A DNA stretch of 64,000 nt, taken from assembly GCF_012034245.1 (NCBI RefSeq), contig NZ_JAATEO010000012.1, positions 62,001 to 126,000 of the forward strand, in the 5' to 3' direction. Made by a program: the position numbers and the translations under genes. Source of the DNA: Micromonospora thermarum (GTDB taxonomy: Bacteria > Actinomycetota > Actinomycetes > Mycobacteriales > Micromonosporaceae). The notes under the pieces are model-generated. The model searched no databases. It was not told the origin of the DNA and saw nothing but the letters and a program-made list of their open reading frames with translations. Numbering within the stretch: the first letter of the stretch is position 1; each line of letters begins with the position of its first letter. This document shows positions 51,632 to 60,353 of the stretch, piece by piece.

Positions 51632-52759
51632 TCATCGCTCGACGTGTGAGTCTCCGAGCCACGCCAACAAGCGGCCCCGCGACCAGCAGCGGCCAATGGC
51701 CTCGGCGCGCGGGGCCGACCGGTCGAACACCGCCAGGCCGATGATGCTGTGGCCGGAGGCGCGGCGATCGCCAAGTGTCGGTATCGTCGGCGCGACTCCG
51801 ACCCCCTCCGCGGACACCCACGCCACCGCCCGGCCGGCCGCCGCTTCTTGGAGGCGGTGCAGGAAACGCAGGCGGCTCTTGGGCGGGAAGCGCGACAACG
51901 CCCACGTCGTGGTGACGACCGGCAGGGCGTCCGCGGGCACCCGGGCGAAGGCGTCTGGCATCACCTCGACGGGGTCACCTTGCAGCAGCAGGGGAGGGGC
52001 CGTCGCCGCCAACGCCATCTCCGCTTCGAGGCTCGCGACCCGCGCCGGCTGATCCGGCCACAGGCAGGCGCGCAACCACCGGGCGTCATCCGCGTCGGTC
52101 ACGTCGACCGGATCGAGGTCGACGCCGACCCGGGCGACGACCTCGGGCATTGCCCGCGTCGGGATGGACCGGTCTCCCACGATCGAACACGGCAGCTGCA
52201 CGGGAGACGACGGGTCGCCCAGCGATTGTCCGTTGCTGTACGTGATGCCAACGCGATCGACGTTGAGATTGAGCCCGGCCGAGCAGCCCACGTCGATCAG
52301 CCCAACCGCGTTCGCGCCCACCCGGCGCGCCGCCTCGGCGATGGCCGGGTACAGCACGGCGTGGCGCCCGGTCTCGTTGGTCCGCGTCCTCCGGCGCACG
52401 GCGATGGCCACGACCGCGTCGGTCATTCGCAGCAGCGTGTCGATCGCCGCGCCAGCGGCGGTGTCGCTGTCCCCGGCGGCATAGGCCGCGGCAAGCGCCG
52501 GGGCGCGTCCGGCGAGGGCGAGGTCGTGCAGCGCGGCGAGGATCAGCGTGGGGTGCCGCCTGCGCGCCGGCGCCGCCTCGATGGCGCGCAGCGCCTCGTC
52601 GGACTCACTGAGGGCGACGGCGACGCGCTCGTACAGCGGCGATGTCCTGGCGGCGTCGACCTCGCCGAAGTGTCGGTACACCTGAGCGAGCGTGCGGGCC
52701 CTACCCGCGGGTAGGGCACTCGCTGCGGTCGGCCCTCGCATCCCGACGATGCTAGCCAT
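51632..52759 (-). CDS. DUF2332 family protein
   Basis: 375 residues. Family marks are an N-terminal helical region (RTLAQVYRHFGEVDAARTSP, SPLYERVAVALSESDEALRA), then VGLIDVGCSAGLNLNVDRVG, which looks like a methyltransferase-type glycine loop, and the C-terminal SRFPPKSRLRFLHRLQEAAA with VAWVSAEGVG. Function unproven; the Rossmann-like core hints at AdoMet binding (inference). ATG at 52759 has GGAGGTG upstream. Confidence 0.85.
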   Translation of the reverse strand: MASIVGMRGPTAASALPAGRARTLAQVYRHFGEVDAARTSPLYERVAVALSESDEALRAIEAAPARRRHPTLILAALHDLALAGRAPALAAAYAAGDSDTAAGAAIDTLLRMTDAVVAIAVRRRTRTNETGRHAVLYPAIAEAARRVGANAVGLIDVGCSAGLNLNVDRVGITYSNGQSLGDPSSPVQLPCSIVGDRSIPTRAMPEVVARVGVDLDPVDVTDADDARWLRACLWPDQPARVASLEAEMALAATAPPLLLQGDPVEVMPDAFARVPADALPVVTTTWALSRFPPKSRLRFLHRLQEAAAGRAVAWVSAEGVGVAPTIPTLGDRRASGHSIIGLAVFDRSAPRAEAIGRCWSRGRLLAWLGDSHVER

Positions 52760-53137
52760 TCGAACGACACCTCCGAGTCAGGCTCCAGCAGCCAGGCCCC
52801 GAGTGGTCCACACCAGCCCGCCGCCACGGTGACCGGAGATGACGAGCTGCCGCGGCTGCTGACCGCCGGTCCATCCGTCAGCGTCGCGGGCCGGGGCCGG
52901 CGGGGCGGCGTCGCGGAGGCGGGCACGACACGGCAGTACGACCCGGGCGGTGAGATCCTCGTCGAGTAGGCCTCGGGCGCGGACGCAGCGATCGCCAAGC
53001 GGAAGGCCGGCAACCTCTGCACCACCGCCTGACCGGCGCGGGCGCTCAGCCGCCGAGCCAGCCGCTCCGCGCAGGCGGCGCGGTGGGTGCCGATCCGCGA
53101 AGCTGTCCGGCCGCCGACACGATGGATCTCACGATTC
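52760..53137. other. Intergenic stretch, no gene seen, possible debris
   Basis: About 380 bp between two minus-strand genes. On the plus strand a short open segment around 52880-52970 reads RQYDPGGEILVE before a stop, and a second ends IAKRKAGNLCTTA; neither has a start or ribosome site. It looks like the worn end of a lost gene, not an intact one. Confidence 0.4.
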
Positions 53138-54085
53138 TCATGAGGGCCAGGCGCTGCGGAAGGTGCGACGGTAGGCGTCCGGAGGTACACCCACGGTGCG
53201 GTTGAAGTGTCGGCGCAGCGTCGTGGCGGTTCCCATGCCGGCCGCCTCGGCGATGGAGTCGATGCTGTCGTCGGTGTTCTCCAGCAGCTCCTGGGCCCGG
53301 CGGATCCGCTGCGTCGACAGCCACTGCAACGGGGTGGTGCCGGTCACCGACTTGAAGTGGCGGGCCAGGTTGCGTGAGCTCATGTTCGCCTGGCGAGCCA
53401 GGTCCTCGACGGTCAGCGGACGGTTCAGCCGTTCCATCGCCCAGGGGAACAGGTTGGCGAGGGGATGGTCGTCGCGGGCGGGCACCGGGGTCGCCACGAA
53501 CTGGGCCTGGCCGCCGGCGCGATGCGGCGGCACGACCAGGCGGCGGGCGACGGCGTTGGCGACCGTCGAGCCGTGGTCGCGGCGGATCAGGTGCAGGCAC
53601 AGGTCGAGGGCGGCGGCTTTGCCGGCGGAGGCGAGCACGTTGCCGTTGTCCACGTAGAGCACGTCCGGGTCGACCGTCACCCGGGGATAGCGGGCGGCCA
53701 GCGCCTCGGTGTGGGCCCAGTGCGTGGTCGCGCGCAGCCCGTCCAGCACCCCGGCGGCGGCCAGCACGAACGCACCGGTGCACAGCGAGACCATCCGGGC
53801 GCCCGCTTCGTGGGCCGCACGGACGGCGTCGATCAGCTCGGGTGGCACGTCCGCGTCGATGTCGTCCACGGAAGGGACGACCACGGTGTCGGCGCGGGCG
53901 AGTCGGTCCAACCCGTCGTCGGGGTCCATCCGGAATCTGCCCATCCGGACCGGGCCCGAGCCGCAGACCACGAGGTCGTACCACGGGTCTGCCAGGCCGG
54001 AGGGGTCGCGGACGAAGACCTCGCAGGCCATGGCGAGCTCGAAGTGCAGCATCCCGTCGGTGGCGGCGAGCGCGACAGTGGCCAT
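53138..54085 (-). CDS. GlxA/FtrA-type AraC-family regulator
   Basis: 315 residues. The N-terminal DJ-1/PfpI-like domain (VALAATDGMLHFELAMACEV, with the conserved cysteine in VSLCTGAFVLAAAGVLDG) is followed by two AraC HTH motifs: LTVEDLARQANMSSRNLARH and IDSIAEAAGMGTATTLRRHF. Such proteins activate neighbouring catabolic or stress genes; the divergent reductase at 54182 is the likely target. ATG at 54085 is preceded by TACAGT seven bases away, suggesting a leaderless mRNA. Confidence 0.9.
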   Translation of the reverse strand: MATVALAATDGMLHFELAMACEVFVRDPSGLADPWYDLVVCGSGPVRMGRFRMDPDDGLDRLARADTVVVPSVDDIDADVPPELIDAVRAAHEAGARMVSLCTGAFVLAAAGVLDGLRATTHWAHTEALAARYPRVTVDPDVLYVDNGNVLASAGKAAALDLCLHLIRRDHGSTVANAVARRLVVPPHRAGGQAQFVATPVPARDDHPLANLFPWAMERLNRPLTVEDLARQANMSSRNLARHFKSVTGTTPLQWLSTQRIRRAQELLENTDDSIDSIAEAAGMGTATTLRRHFNRTVGVPPDAYRRTFRSAWPS

Positions 54086-54181
54086 GTCCGAAACTGTACG
54101 GGGGATGGCGTTCCAGACACTGGTCGGGGCCGGCCGCCGCTGAGAGGCTCTCCTCATTCGATCTTCGGAGAGGAACTGCAG

Positions 54182-55261
54182 ATGGGTACGGGTCAGACGG
54201 TGGCGGTGTTCGGTGCGTACGGACACACCGGGCGGTTCGTGGTGACGGAGTTGCGCGATCGCGGGTTCGTACCGCTTCTCCTCGGTCGCGACGCGGGCAA
54301 GCTCCAGGCGCTGGCGGCGTCGCATCCCGGGCTCGAGCACCGGGTGGCGTCGGTCGACGATCCGGCCTCGCTCGACCAGGCACTGAAGGGCGCGGCCGCG
54401 GTCGTCAACTGCGCCGGCCCGTTCGCCTCGACCGCGCCACCGGTGATCGAGGCCGCCCTGCGCGCCGGGATTCCGTACGTGGACGTGGCGGCCGAGATCG
54501 AAGCCAACGTGGACACGTTCACGCACTTCACCGACCGGGCTCGTACCGCCGGCGTCGCGGTGGTCCCGGCGATGGCCTTCTTCGGCGGACTCGGCGATCT
54601 GCTGGTCACCACGGCGATGGGCGACTGGGCGGCGGCCGACGAGGCGCACGTCGCGTACGGACTGAGCAGTTGGCACCCGACGGCCGGGACCCTCGCCTCC
54701 GGCACCGTCTCCCGGGACCGGCGCGATGGCCGACGTGTCCGCTACACCGGTGGCCGGCTGGAGTACTACGTCGCCGAGAGCGACCTGCCGACCCTGGAGT
54801 GGGATTTTCCCGCTCCGCTGGGCCGCCGGAACGTCCTCGGCGAGTTCACGATGGCCGACGTCGTCACCGTCCCCAGCCACCTGGCCGTCCCCGAGGTGCG
54901 CACGTACATGACCACCGACGCGGCCGAGGACCTGGCCGCTCCGGACGCATCCGCACCGACTGCTGTCGACGAGCGTGGGCGGTCGGCCCAGACGTTCACC
55001 GTCGACGTCATCGTGCGATCCGGCGACACGCAACGACGCGTCGTCGCCAGCGGGCAGGACATCTATGCCATCAGCGCGCCGCTGGCGGTCGAAGCGGTCC
55101 ACCGCATTCTCGGCGGTCGGACGAGGACGAGCGGGGTCGCGTCCGCCGGGGAGATCTTCGACGCGCCCGACTTCCTCCGCGCGCTGTCCCCGTACATCTC
55201 GCTCGCACCGCGCCACGAGTCTCGCGCACCGCAGTTCGCCCAATCGCCCAGCCACAGGTGA
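54182..55261 (+). CDS. Saccharopine dehydrogenase-like NAD(P)-binding protein
   Basis: 359 residues. The Rossmann start TVAVFGAYGHTGRFVVTELR, the LLGRDAGKL cofactor loop, AAVVNCAGPFASTAPPVIEA and IPYVDVAAEIEANVDTF define the family. A middle segment ends the nucleotide fold near 145 (MAFFGGLGDLLVTTAMGDWA). Substrate unknown. ATG at 54182 has CGGAGAGGAACTGCAG upstream. Divergent from the GlxA-type regulator, with 96 bp between starts. Confidence 0.87.
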   Translation: MGTGQTVAVFGAYGHTGRFVVTELRDRGFVPLLLGRDAGKLQALAASHPGLEHRVASVDDPASLDQALKGAAAVVNCAGPFASTAPPVIEAALRAGIPYVDVAAEIEANVDTFTHFTDRARTAGVAVVPAMAFFGGLGDLLVTTAMGDWAAADEAHVAYGLSSWHPTAGTLASGTVSRDRRDGRRVRYTGGRLEYYVAESDLPTLEWDFPAPLGRRNVLGEFTMADVVTVPSHLAVPEVRTYMTTDAAEDLAAPDASAPTAVDERGRSAQTFTVDVIVRSGDTQRRVVASGQDIYAISAPLAVEAVHRILGGRTRTSGVASAGEIFDAPDFLRALSPYISLAPRHESRAPQFAQSPSHR

Positions 55262-55684
55262 CAGCAGGGGGAGTCGCGGATGTCGGGGTGCCGCTCCGCT
55301 GTCGACGGCAACGCTGACGGCAAGCACCGGCAGCCACGGGCTGGTTCCACACGTGCCTGCGCCCGGCGTGGAGACTCCGCTGATCGTGGCGGCCCTGCAA
55401 CGTCTTCCGCGGCGCCGCGAGCGGGCAGAAGCGTGACGCACAGAATCGTTGGGTCGACTGGGTACGCGCCACGTACGTCGGACCGGCCATCGACCGCGCC
55501 ACCTTCGACCTGCTGCGCACCCGGGCCGCCGAAGCCGTGCACATCGATGTCGCGCAGGTGGTGGTCACCGCGGAATCCTCCGCCGGGAAGCCGGAGCCGA
55601 CGCCGAGCTGACGCCGGCTCAGCCGCCGCGCAACTCGGACGTCAGCGGCTCGGAGCCAGGCCGAGGGCGGCCACCAGGGTGGTG
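55262..55684. other. Intergenic stretch with a gene remnant
   Basis: About 420 bp. One plus-strand frame, open from about 55384 to a stop at 55609-55611, reads NRWVDWVRATYVGPAIDRAT and EAVHIDVAQVVVTAESS, protein-like in composition and codon use. It has no start codon or ribosome site. It is best seen as the 3' end of a lost gene; I do not know the family. The rest holds nothing I can name. Confidence 0.4.
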
Positions 55685-56092
55685 TCAGGCCGTCGGGCGC
55701 AGCTCGGAGAGCAGCTTCTCCACCCGGGTACGGATCTCGTCGCGGATGGGGCGTACCGCCTCGACGCCCTTGCCGGCGGGGTCGTCGAGCTTCCAGTCCT
55801 CGTAGCGCTTGCCCGGAAAGACCGGGCAGGCGTCGCCGCAGCCCATGGTGACGATCACGTCGGAGGACTCGGCGGTCTCGTACTCCAGGAGCTTCGGGGT
55901 CTGGTCGGCGATGTCGATGCCGACCTCGCGCATGGCCTCGACGGCGGCCGGGTTGACGGTCTCGGCGGGCGCGGAGCCGGCGGAGCGGACCTCGACGGTG
56001 TCGCCGGCGAGGTGACGCAGCCAGCCGGCGGCCATCTGGGAGCGTCCGGCGTTGTGGACGCAGACGAACAGGACGCTGGGCTTGTCGGTCAT
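55685..56092 (-). CDS. arsC: Arsenate reductase, low-molecular-weight phosphatase type
   Basis: 135 residues. Reduces arsenate to arsenite. The P-loop is FVCVHNAGRSQMAAGWLRHL (CX5R), and the redox pair is in VTMGCGDACPVFPG, as in thioredoxin- or mycothiol-linked ArsC. Asp of the general acid is in EDWKLDDPAGKG. Its ATG overlaps the aquaporin stop (ATGA). Third gene of the ars operon. Confidence 0.93.
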   Translation of the reverse strand: MTDKPSVLFVCVHNAGRSQMAAGWLRHLAGDTVEVRSAGSAPAETVNPAAVEAMREVGIDIADQTPKLLEYETAESSDVIVTMGCGDACPVFPGKRYEDWKLDDPAGKGVEAVRPIRDEIRTRVEKLLSELRPTA

Positions 56093-56937
56093 GAGCTGCC
56101 TTCCGTGCGGGTCAGGGGGGTGGTGTCAGGCCCGGTGGCCGTGGTCGCCTCCGCGTCGACGGGGACGACGACCTGGCCGGCGGCATCGCCGGCGTCGGGG
56201 TAGAGGGCGGCGAGAAGGGCGGTGCCGATGGCGAGGCCGACGAGTTGGGCCAGGACGAAGCCCGGCACCGAGGCGGGCGCGATCCCGGCGAAGGTGTCGG
56301 TGAAGGCACGGCCGATGGTGACCGCCGGGTTGGCGAACGAGGTCGACGAGGTGAACCAGTAGGCGGCTCCGATGTAGGCACCCACAGCGGCGGGGGCGAC
56401 CGGAGCCCGGCCGGAGCGGGCGAGCGCGAAGATCAGCAGGAGCAACCCGGTCGTCGCCACGATCTCGCCGAGCCACAGGTTGCCGGCGGCGCGGTCCTTG
56501 GTGGAGAAGTCGACGGCGGCCAGGTCGAACATGAGGTTCGCCAGGACCGACCCGGCGATCGCGCCGAGGACCTGGGCCGCGGTGTAGCCGGCCAGCTCGC
56601 GACCGCCGAGTCCCGTGCCGGCTCGGCGGCCGAGGAACCAGTCGGCGGCGGAGACGACCGGGTTGAAGTGGGCGCCCGAGACCGGCCCGAAGATCAGGAT
56701 GAGGACGCCCAGGGCAAAGGCGGTGGCGATGGAGTTCTCCAACAGTTGGAGACCGACGTCGCCGGGGGAGAGGGTGGCGGCCATGATGCCCGAGCCGACC
56801 ACGGCGGTGACCAGCAGGGCGGTGCCGGTGAACTCGGCCAGCAGGCGCCGCCGGAGTGCGACGGTCGTCAGTTCCGTCGCCGCGGTGTGCCGCGCGACCT
56901 GCTGGTCGGAAGTGATCTCCGGGCGGGGGCCGGTCAT
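56089..56937 (-). CDS. Aquaporin/aquaglyceroporin in the arsenic operon (AqpS-like)
   Basis: 282 residues with six helices. The two pore half-helices are GPVSGAHFNPVVSAADW (NPV instead of NPA) and TSFANPAVTIGRAFTD. Helix 1 is LLAEFTGTALLVTAVVGSGI. In Sinorhizobium, AqpS replaces the ArsB pump and lets arsenite flow out; this position between two arsenate reductases implies the same. ATG at 56937 overlaps the stop of the upstream fusion gene; its own stop overlaps arsC. Confidence 0.9.
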   Translation of the reverse strand: MTGPRPEITSDQQVARHTAATELTTVALRRRLLAEFTGTALLVTAVVGSGIMAATLSPGDVGLQLLENSIATAFALGVLILIFGPVSGAHFNPVVSAADWFLGRRAGTGLGGRELAGYTAAQVLGAIAGSVLANLMFDLAAVDFSTKDRAAGNLWLGEIVATTGLLLLIFALARSGRAPVAPAAVGAYIGAAYWFTSSTSFANPAVTIGRAFTDTFAGIAPASVPGFVLAQLVGLAIGTALLAALYPDAGDAAGQVVVPVDAEATTATGPDTTPLTRTEGSS

Positions 56938-57620
56938 CGGGTGCCTCTCGGTGTGGTGGTGGGGGCGAGGCGGTCGACGCGGTCGGCGAGATCGGCGTAG
57001 GCCGCCTCGAACGCTTCGTCGGTGTCGACGCGGGCCGGATCCGGCACGGACCAGTGCAGCCGGGGGCGGACCGGCGACGTCAGTTCTTCGTGTGCGTTGT
57101 CGCAGACGGCGATGACCAGGTCGTCCTGGCGGACCACGTCGTCGACGTGGGCGGTGCCGGTCGGGTCGAGGTCGAGGTCGTGGCGGTGGGCCACGGCAAT
57201 CGCCCGCGGATGGACCCGGGGCGCGGGCCTGGTGCCGGCAGAGGCGGCCTCGCGGTGGGTACGCCGCTTCCACAGCGCCGCGGCCAACTGTGAGCGCGCG
57301 GAGTTGTGGGTGCAGACGAAGACCACCCGACCCACGTCCCGCAGCGGCGGTGGGGCGAGCGCCACGAGGGCGGCCGGCTGGAGCCGCAGGTAGGCACGTC
57401 GACGGTCGCCCTCGGATCGGGTGCGCACGACGAGGCCGGCGTCGGTGAGCACCTTGACGTGGTGAGCCACCAGGTTGGTCGGCATGCCGAGGTCACGGGC
57501 GACCTCCCCGGGCGAGGCGTCGCCGACGGTGAGCGCGTCCACGATCGCCAGGCGCGCCGGGTCGCCGAGCGCGGCATGGATCCGCGTCCGCTCGGCCAGG
57601 GAGACAGGCTCAACGTTCAT
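56934..57620 (-). CDS. ArsR repressor fused to an arsenate reductase-like phosphatase domain
   Basis: 228 residues. Residues 1-95 are an ArsR winged helix (RTRIHAALGDPARLAIVDAL, PGEVARDLGMPTNLVAHHVK). Residues about 100-225 are a low-molecular-weight phosphatase fold with the loop VVFVCTHNSARSQLAAALWK (CX5R) and CDNAHEELTSPVRPRLHWSV. The ArsR part has no obvious CxC metal site in its helix, so sensing may use the fused domain. It likely represses its own operon. Leaderless promoter at 57628-57656. Confidence 0.9.
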   Translation of the reverse strand: MNVEPVSLAERTRIHAALGDPARLAIVDALTVGDASPGEVARDLGMPTNLVAHHVKVLTDAGLVVRTRSEGDRRRAYLRLQPAALVALAPPPLRDVGRVVFVCTHNSARSQLAAALWKRRTHREAASAGTRPAPRVHPRAIAVAHRHDLDLDPTGTAHVDDVVRQDDLVIAVCDNAHEELTSPVRPRLHWSVPDPARVDTDEAFEAAYADLADRVDRLAPTTTPRGTR

Positions 57621-57627
57621 TGACTCA

Positions 57628-57656
57628 ACTGTCGCTGAGCTATCTCGGTATGTCAA
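57628..57656 (-). promoter_or_regulatory. ars promoter and ArsR operator region
   Basis: On the minus strand a consensus -35 TTGACA (57651-57656) is 17 bp from GACAGT (57628-57633), which ends seven bases before the ATG, so a leaderless transcript is expected. TTGAC and GTCAA at the edges form a wide dyad, and GAGATAGCTC lies within; one or both may be the operator. Confidence 0.6.
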
Positions 57657-57746
57657 GCTCCGTGGCGGTTCGACGCCGGAGACCCTGCTGCGGCCGGACC
57701 GGCCCCCTGGTGCTCCGGCATGACGCGGTCCTGGAATGCTTGGCGC

Positions 57747-58244
57747 ATGTCCGCTTTTCCGGCGACTTTCGGCCAGGACGCCGTCAACAGCCCGGCCAAG
57801 GCCCAGTTCGAGGCATTCATCGACGAGCACCGCAGCGCCCTCAACCGCTGTCTGGACGGGCTGACCGAGGAGGAGGCACGCCGGTCGTTGGTGCCCTCCA
57901 GGACGACGCTGCTGGGTTTGGTGAAGCACGCGACCTTCGTCGAGAAGGTCTGGTTCGACGAGGCCGTCACCTGCCGGTCGCGCGCCGAGATCGGCATCCC
58001 CGCGACGCCCGACGAGTCGTTCGTCCTCGATGACGACGACACCATCGCCAGCATCCAGCAGGCACATCGCGAAGCCTGCGAGGCGTCCCGCCGCGCGACG
58101 GCATCCCTGGGGCTGGACGACCTGCTCCACGGCAACCGGCGCGGCCCGCTCCCGCTGCGCTGGGTGTACCTCCACGTGCTGCGTGAACTCGCCCAGCACT
58201 GCGGACACGCGGACATCCTCCGCGAACAGATCCGAGGCGGGTAG
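57747..58244 (+). CDS. DinB/DUF664-type protein (mycothiol transferase-like)
   Basis: 165 residues of the DinB four-helix fold. Putative metal ligands are the His in LLGLVKHATFVEKVWFDEAV and two in VLRELAQHCGHADILREQIR. Actinobacterial members use mycothiol or bacillithiol in detoxification, which would suit a place beside the ars operon (inference). The ATG at 57747 is preferred over the longer 57720 form, which adds a Trp-rich leader; no strong ribosome site before either. Confidence 0.82.
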   Translation: MSAFPATFGQDAVNSPAKAQFEAFIDEHRSALNRCLDGLTEEEARRSLVPSRTTLLGLVKHATFVEKVWFDEAVTCRSRAEIGIPATPDESFVLDDDDTIASIQQAHREACEASRRATASLGLDDLLHGNRRGPLPLRWVYLHVLRELAQHCGHADILREQIRGG

Positions 58245-58463
58245 CCACGCCACCCTTCACAGGATCCTCGTCCGCACCGGGTTCATCTCCGCGATCTAGG
58301 CGAAGGGCAGCAGGCGCCCCCGGCGGGCGCGGTCCCCTCGGCGCAGGTCACGGGTCGCCAGCCGGGCGCGGTCGAGGGGCGTCAGCCGGGCCGCGCGCCG
58401 ACGGCGCGTCGTGGTCACGAGGCTCGTCCCCAGCGTGGGTGGCATTCGCGGGACACGACGGAC

Positions 58464-59051
58464 GTGTCGCTCTTCGAGGAGCTGGGGATGCGGGTGGTGC
58501 ACGCCCGCTACCGGTTGAGCGGCGAGGCCACCTGGCCCGCGCAGCTCGACGACGTCCGTGCCGAGGCGCGCGCGGCGCGGCTGCCGGGTCGGCCGCTCGT
58601 CGTCGCCGGGGATTCCGCCGGTGCCCATCTCGCGCTGCACGTCGGCCTGCGGGGTGTGGACGCTCCCGGCGACGTGGACGCTGTCCTGGCCTTCGAGACG
58701 CCGGTCGACCCGCTCGCGCCGGACTGGCCCCGCGGCCGGGCCGAGGGGAACCCGTGGCACCAGCTCCTGGGCCACCTTCCCGCGCCGGGCGACCCGGCCA
58801 CCGTCGACTGCACGGTCACCACGCACGTCGGTGCCGGCACGCCGGTGCTGCTCGCCCACGGCCTCGACGACGCCGCGGTCCCGGTCACGCAGACCCTGGG
58901 CCTCGCCGCCGCGCTCGTCGCCGCCGGCCACCGTGTGCACGTGACGGTCGCCGACGGGGAGCACGGCCGGTTGGACCTGCGCCGGCCCGACCTGGCGGCC
59001 GCCGTACGCCGGTTCCTGACCCAGGTGACCGCGGCCGTGGCGGTCCGATGA
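58464..59051 (+). pseudogene. N-terminally truncated alpha/beta hydrolase
   Basis: 195 codons. The nucleophile elbow VVAGDSAGAHLALHVGLRGV and the late part VLLAHGLDDAAVPVTQTLGL with VADGEHGRLDL (acid and histidine) are present. The usual first 80-100 residues, including the HGGG oxyanion loop, are missing, and upstream DNA does not supply them in any frame. The GTG at 58464 has no ribosome site. Either a dead remnant or a short form that cannot form the oxyanion hole. Confidence 0.65.
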
Positions 59052-59088
59052 GCCCTCGATGTCACCGCCGGCGCGCATACTCGGCGAC

Positions 59089-59556
59089 ATGGTGGTGCGC
59101 GGACCCGGGCGACCGACTCCCCGGCTGAGGGCGGAGGCCGAGGCGGCGCTCCGGGGCCGCGCGGAGCTGGTCGCCGGGTGCTGCCGGCTCGCCGCCGGGC
59201 AGGACGTCGACGACGGTCTGGTCGTGGCGCTCGGGGGTCCGCACGCGCGGCACGTGCTGGCCGGCGGGCCCCACGCCGACCAGGAGCACCGGCTGCGGGT
59301 GTGGGGCCTGCGCGGCCTGCTCTGGGTGTGGGACGACACGGCGCTGGACGCGGTCGTCGCGGCCCTGGGTGATCCGGCCTGGCGGGTGCGCGAGATGGCG
59401 GTGAAGGTGGTCGCCCGGCACCGGCTCGGCGCGCCGTTCCCGCTCGTGGTCGCGCTCCGGGATCCGTCGGCGCGGGTCCGGGCCGCGGCCGCCCGCGCGG
59501 TCGCCGCGCTGACACAGGTGGCAGCCATGAGTCCGCACGGCGGGCGGGCGGCGTGA
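59089..59556 (+). CDS. HEAT-repeat protein
   Basis: 155 residues. Two or three HEAT repeats are visible near the C-terminus: ALDAVVAALGDPAWRVREMA, KVVARHRLGAPFPLVVALRD and DPSARVRAAAARAVAALTQV. These form protein-binding scaffolds. ATG at 59089 is preceded by CATACT seven bases off, suggesting a leaderless mRNA; ATG at 59059 is an alternative. Its stop overlaps the next gene start (GTGA). Confidence 0.78.
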   Translation: MVVRGPGRPTPRLRAEAEAALRGRAELVAGCCRLAAGQDVDDGLVVALGGPHARHVLAGGPHADQEHRLRVWGLRGLLWVWDDTALDAVVAALGDPAWRVREMAVKVVARHRLGAPFPLVVALRDPSARVRAAAARAVAALTQVAAMSPHGGRAA

Positions 59557-60350
59557 GCTACGCCGAGGTCAACGGGCTCCGGCTCTGGTACGCGGAACAC
59601 GGTGCCGGGCGGCCGCTGGTGCTGCTGCATGGGGGGTTCGGCTCGACGGAGATGTTCGGCCCGCTGCTCCCGGCGCTGACCCGGCGTCGCCGCGTGATCG
59701 CGGTGGACCTCCAGGGTCACGGCCGGACCGCCGACGTCGACCGCCCGCTGCGGTACGAGTCGATGGCCGACGACGTGGCCGAGCTGATCGTCCATCTCGG
59801 CCTCACCGGGGTGGACCTGCTGGGGTACTCGCTCGGCGGGTGCGTGGCGCTGCGGACCGCGATCCAGCACCCCCGCCTGGTCGGTCGGCTCGTGGTGGTC
59901 TCCGCGCCGTGCCGGCGGCAGGGCTGGTACCCCGAGGTGCTGGCGGCGATGGCCCGGCACGACGAGGCGACGGGCGAGCGGATGCGCGGCAGCCCGATGC
60001 ACGAGCTCTACGCGCGCGTCGCGCCCCGGCCGGAGGACTGGCCGCGGCTGTGGGTGAAGTCGGGGGAGCTGCTGCGCCGCGAGTACGACTGGTCGCCCGA
60101 GGTGGCCGCCCTCACCCTGCCCACCCTGCTGGTCTTCGCCGACGCCGACTCGGTCACCCCGGCGCACATGGTGGAGTTCTTCGGGCTGCTCGGCGGCGGT
60201 CACCGGGACGCCGGCTGGGACGGCGCCGACCGGCCGGCCGCGCGACTGGCGGTGCTGCCCGGCCTCACCCACTACGACATCCTCGCGTCACCGGCGCTGC
60301 CGGCCGCCGTCCTGCCGTTCCTCACCCACCCGGCCGTCGCGCCCGGGTGA
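59553..60350 (+). CDS. Alpha/beta-fold hydrolase
   Basis: 265 residues, complete. LVLLHGGFGSTEMFGPLLPA (oxyanion), LLGYSLGGCVALRTAIQHPR (Ser nucleophile with an adjacent Cys), LLVFADADSVTPAHM (acid) and PGLTHYDIL (His). The cap is short, as in the 2-hydroxymuconic semialdehyde hydrolase-like group. Substrate unknown. Translationally coupled to the HEAT protein. Confidence 0.87.
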   Translation: MSYAEVNGLRLWYAEHGAGRPLVLLHGGFGSTEMFGPLLPALTRRRRVIAVDLQGHGRTADVDRPLRYESMADDVAELIVHLGLTGVDLLGYSLGGCVALRTAIQHPRLVGRLVVVSAPCRRQGWYPEVLAAMARHDEATGERMRGSPMHELYARVAPRPEDWPRLWVKSGELLRREYDWSPEVAALTLPTLLVFADADSVTPAHMVEFFGLLGGGHRDAGWDGADRPAARLAVLPGLTHYDILASPALPAAVLPFLTHPAVAPG

Positions 60351-60353
60351 CCG

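Noticed and set aside
52760..53137. Short plus-strand fragments as a gene
   Set aside because: Stops interrupt every frame and no start with a ribosome site exists.
58296..58443. Minus-strand 49-codon frame (MPPTLGTSLVTTTRRRRAAR)
   Set aside because: No ribosome site, very Arg-rich, and no recognisable family; it could be a remnant, but I cannot support it as a gene.
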